From G965220075 sp965220075 (GTDB lineage Bacteria > Chloroflexota > UBA11872): a DNA stretch of 64,000 nucleotides. Below are positions 61,998-64,000 of the stretch, piece after piece (position 1 is the stretch's first letter; every line of letters starts with the position of its first letter). The position numbers and the translations under genes were made by a program. The DNA lies in assembly GCA_965220075.1 (NCBI GenBank), contig OZ244806.1, forward strand, positions 1,550,001 through 1,614,000, read 5' to 3'. The notes beneath the pieces were generated by a model. It was given only the letters and a program-made list of their open reading frames with translations, did not search any database and was not told the DNA's origin.

Positions 61998-62117
61998 AGA
62001 CCTTTGCATAACTTTCGTCATACCGGCGAAAGCCGGTATCCAGGGCTTCCCCTGAAGCTGGAAGACGCCCTCACCCCAACCCCTCTCCCCGAGGGAGAGG
62101 GCGTTTTGCAAAGGTCT
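61998..62117. mobile_element. 120-bp MITE with 11-bp inverted repeats
   Basis: AGACCTTTGCA (61998-62008) and its inverse TGCAAAGGTCT (62107-62117) bound the element, flanked by an exact 8-bp duplication CTATACAG. Inside are a hairpin ATACCGGC-GAAA-GCCGGTAT and a CCTCTCCC-CGA-GGGAGAGG hairpin. It has no coding capacity, so a transposase must act in trans. It lies directly after the stop codon of the SDR gene. Confidence 0.85.
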
Positions 62118-62125
62118 CTATACAG
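62118..62125. repeat. Right target-site duplication CTATACAG
   Basis: Exact copy of 61990-61997. The first three bases are the TAG stop (minus strand) of the SDR gene, so the target included that stop codon and the duplication preserved it. Confidence 0.8.
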
Positions 62126-62879
62126 AGAGACCCATGCTGGCGTCCAGGGCGCCGTCCACGAACAGCACCGCGCCGTTGACGTACTGCGCCTCGTCGGAGG
62201 CCAGGTAGAGCGCGGCGCCGGCGATATCCGCCGGGTAGCCCACCGCGCCTGCGGGAACGGTCCGAGCGGCCGCGGCGGAGTCGATCCCCGCACGCGCGTA
62301 CCGCTCGACCTCGATGGCGCCCGGCGCGATCACGTTGAAGGTAATGCCGTATCGCGCGAACTCCACCGCGAGGTTGCGCGTGAAGTTGTTGATGCCGCCC
62401 TTGGTCGTGGCGTAGATGACGTGGTTGGTCATGTGGCTTGTGCTGTGCACCGAGCTCACGTTGATGATTCGCCCATAGCCGCGCGCGATCATCTGCGGCA
62501 GCGCCGCCTGACAGGTGACGTACATGGACTTCAGGTTGATGTTGAGGGTGTGCTCCCAGTCATCTTCGTCACATTCGAGGAACGGCTTGTCGAGGGTGAA
62601 CCCGGCGTTGTTGACGAGCACGTCGAGCTGTCCGAACTCGTCCAATGCGGCCGTGACTACGGATTGGGCGTTCCTGGCTTCGCGGAAGTCCGACTTGACC
62701 GCCAGTGCCTCGCCGCCCGACGCGCGCAACTCCTCCGCGAGAGCCTCAGTGCCCGCGAAGCTGTTGTAGCCCGAGACGACCACGCGCGCGCCGGCCTCGC
62801 CAAACGCGCGCGCCACACCCGTGCCGATGCCCGTCCCGGCGCCCGTCACGACCACGACGCGACCCTCGAATTGACTCAT
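62118..62879 (-). CDS. SDR-family oxidoreductase
   Basis: The 253-residue classical SDR has TGAGTGIGTG near residue 13, NNAG near residue 90, catalytic Ser in INVSSVHS, YATTKGG and a C-terminal VNGAVLFVDGALDASMG. It resembles 3-oxoacyl-reductase/glucose dehydrogenase-type SDRs; the substrate is unknown. GGAGAGAGGAG precedes the ATG. The stop codon lies in the MITE target duplication, but the protein is intact. Confidence 0.9.
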   Translation of the reverse strand: MSQFEGRVVVVTGAGTGIGTGVARAFGEAGARVVVSGYNSFAGTEALAEELRASGGEALAVKSDFREARNAQSVVTAALDEFGQLDVLVNNAGFTLDKPFLECDEDDWEHTLNINLKSMYVTCQAALPQMIARGYGRIINVSSVHSTSHMTNHVIYATTKGGINNFTRNLAVEFARYGITFNVIAPGAIEVERYARAGIDSAAAARTVPAGAVGYPADIAGAALYLASDEAQYVNGAVLFVDGALDASMGLSV

Positions 62880-62987
62880 GCCGGCGCTCCTCTCTCCCGA
62901 TCAGCCGAGGCCCATCCAATGCTTGAAGTCCACTATTAGCGCACCACGCGCTGCCGGGACCTGCGGTGAACGGGCAGCTCAAAGCTC

Positions 62988-64000
62988 TTACCGGCTGTGT
63001 TCCGCCAGCCCAAGCTCCATGGCGTCGCTCGCCAGCTGCCAGCGGCGGTGGGCGTCCTGCGCCTCCACCATGCGCGCGTACCAACCACCGCTGTCCATGA
63101 GCGGATCGTGAGCGCCGATCTCGGCCACGCGTCCATGGTCCAGCACGACAATCTGGTCGGCCCGGCGCACGGTCGAAAGCCGGTGCGCGATCACCAGCGT
63201 GGTGCGCTGGCGCGTCAGACGCGCCAGCGCTTCCTGGATGAGGCCCTCCGTCTCGGCGTCTACCGAGGAGGTCGCCTCGTCCAGGATCAGGATCGGCGCG
63301 TCTTTGAGCAAAGCCCGCGCGATCGCAATGCGCTGCTGCTGTCCGCCCGAGAGGCGCACTCCGCGCTCGCCCACCCGCGAGTCGTATCCGTCGGCCAGCC
63401 TCTCCGCGAACTCGTCCACGTTCGCCGCGCGGGCCGCGGCCAGAATCTCCTCGCGGCTCGCGCCTGGCCGGCCGAAAGCGATATTGCTCCATATGGACCC
63501 TTCGAAGAGGAACACGTCTTGCAGCACCATCGCCACCTGATCGCGCAGCCACGCCAGGGGCAAGTCGCGAACGTCCGCCCCGGCCACGCGCAGAGCGCCG
63601 CGCTCGATGTCGTAGAACCTGGGAACCAGATGGGCGCAGGTCGATTTTCCCGCGCCCGTGTGCCCCACCAGCGCCACAAGCGACCCTTCCGGCACGGAAA
63701 AGGACACGTCGTGCAATACCGTCTCGGATTCGACGTAGCTGAAGTCGACCTGATCGAACTCCACCGACCAGACGGGCTCCGTGGGCGCGCGAGCACCGGG
63801 ACGGTCCGTGATGTCGCTGCGCACGTCCAACAGATCGAAGATGCGATCCGTGCTGGCGATCGCCCGCTGGATGTTCTCACCCATCGAGGCAAGCTGGATC
63901 AGCGGCTGGTATATCAAGCCGGCGTAGACAATGAAGACGAACAAGTCCGCCACGGGCACAAGACCCTGCAGGGTGAGGTTGCCGCCGATCGCGATCACGA
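62988..64000 (-). CDS. ABC-type multidrug/lipid exporter, C-terminal part (5' end outside window)
   Basis: The frame is open to the window end. Visible are the last two or so helices of the transmembrane domain (VADLFVFIVYAGLIYQPLIQL) and the complete ATPase domain: Walker A GHTGAGKST, Q-loop LQDVFLFEGSI, signature LSGGQQQR, Walker B LILDEATSSVD and H-loop IAHRLST. It is an MsbA/LmrA-like half-transporter fusion that acts as a dimer. The GTG at 63998 is an internal codon, not a start. Confidence 0.93.
   Translation of the reverse strand, partial: VIAIGGNLTLQGLVPVADLFVFIVYAGLIYQPLIQLASMGENIQRAIASTDRIFDLLDVRSDITDRPGARAPTEPVWSVEFDQVDFSYVESETVLHDVSFSVPEGSLVALVGHTGAGKSTCAHLVPRFYDIERGALRVAGADVRDLPLAWLRDQVAMVLQDVFLFEGSIWSNIAFGRPGASREEILAAARAANVDEFAERLADGYDSRVGERGVRLSGGQQQRIAIARALLKDAPILILDEATSSVDAETEGLIQEALARLTRQRTTLVIAHRLSTVRRADQIVVLDHGRVAEIGAHDPLMDSGGWYARMVEAQDAHRRWQLASDAMELGLAEHSR

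Noticed and set aside
61981..62130. CRISPR-like repeat cluster near the MITE
   Set aside because: The short hairpins and direct repeats are different sequences; there are only two copies of an 8-bp repeat, fitting a target duplication and not an array.

Overview
The window is high-GC bacterial DNA with dense genes, many GTG/TTG starts and frequent 1-11 bp gene overlaps. The gene families suggest an uncultured Chloroflexota-like heterotroph (SAR202/Dehalococcoidia or a relative). They include expanded DapA-like, enolase-superfamily, Gfo/Idh and sialidase-like paralogs, DHA2-type MFS pairs, a Pgi of the kind usually fused to transaldolase, and a CUAEP-tail radical SAM selenoprotein. This placement is an inference; no rRNA or other phylogenetic marker is present.

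Layout. 0-1.6 kb: end of one membrane protein gene and a glycosyltransferase-like membrane protein. 1.8-4.9 kb: cobalamin riboswitch followed by btuFCD. 5.2-12 kb: M23 peptidase, TIGR01777 epimerase, M24 peptidase, VOC protein, sugar isomerase, DUF3830 protein and amidohydrolase. 12.5-13.5 kb: an orphan peptide-type ABC permease. 13.7-24.4 kb: a catabolic island with three sialidase-like proteins, a GH78 rhamnosidase, a phosphonoacetate hydrolase-like enzyme, a double metallo-beta-lactamase protein and a divergent DapA-like protein. 24.5-28 kb: a GIN-domain lipoprotein and a peptide/sugar-binding lipoprotein. 28-37 kb: a DapA-like gene, MDR and Gfo/Idh dehydrogenases, a pentapeptide protein, a GNAT protein and three tandem DapA-like paralogs. 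37-43.4 kb: two MFS exporters, a glycosidase-like TIM barrel and a second pentapeptide protein. 43.8-48.8 kb: an SDR and a dppBCDF set without a binding protein. 48.8-54 kb: Gfo/Idh, Pgi, 2-hydroxyacid dehydrogenase and enolase-superfamily dehydratase. 54.1-58.7 kb: the radical SAM selenoprotein, an ATP-grasp ligase, an NfuA-like protein and MoaA. 58.7-61.8 kb: TPP riboswitch with terminator controlling a thiamine-precursor ABC operon. 62-64 kb: a 120-bp MITE with an 8-bp target duplication, an SDR, and a truncated ABC exporter.

Most of the content fits scavenging and oxidation of acidic, deoxy or modified sugars, with importers for peptides/oligosaccharides, B12 and thiamine pyrimidine. The most notable item is at 54.1-55.5 kb. 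The radical SAM reading frame reaches an in-frame TGA directly after a Cys codon and continues as Ala-Glu-Pro for 18 codons to TAG, and a perfect 7-bp hairpin sits where a bacterial SECIS is expected. The TGA is therefore very probably selenocysteine. A gene caller would truncate the protein there. The second notable item is a five-member DapA-like family that keeps the Schiff-base lysine but lacks the family's catalytic tyrosine.
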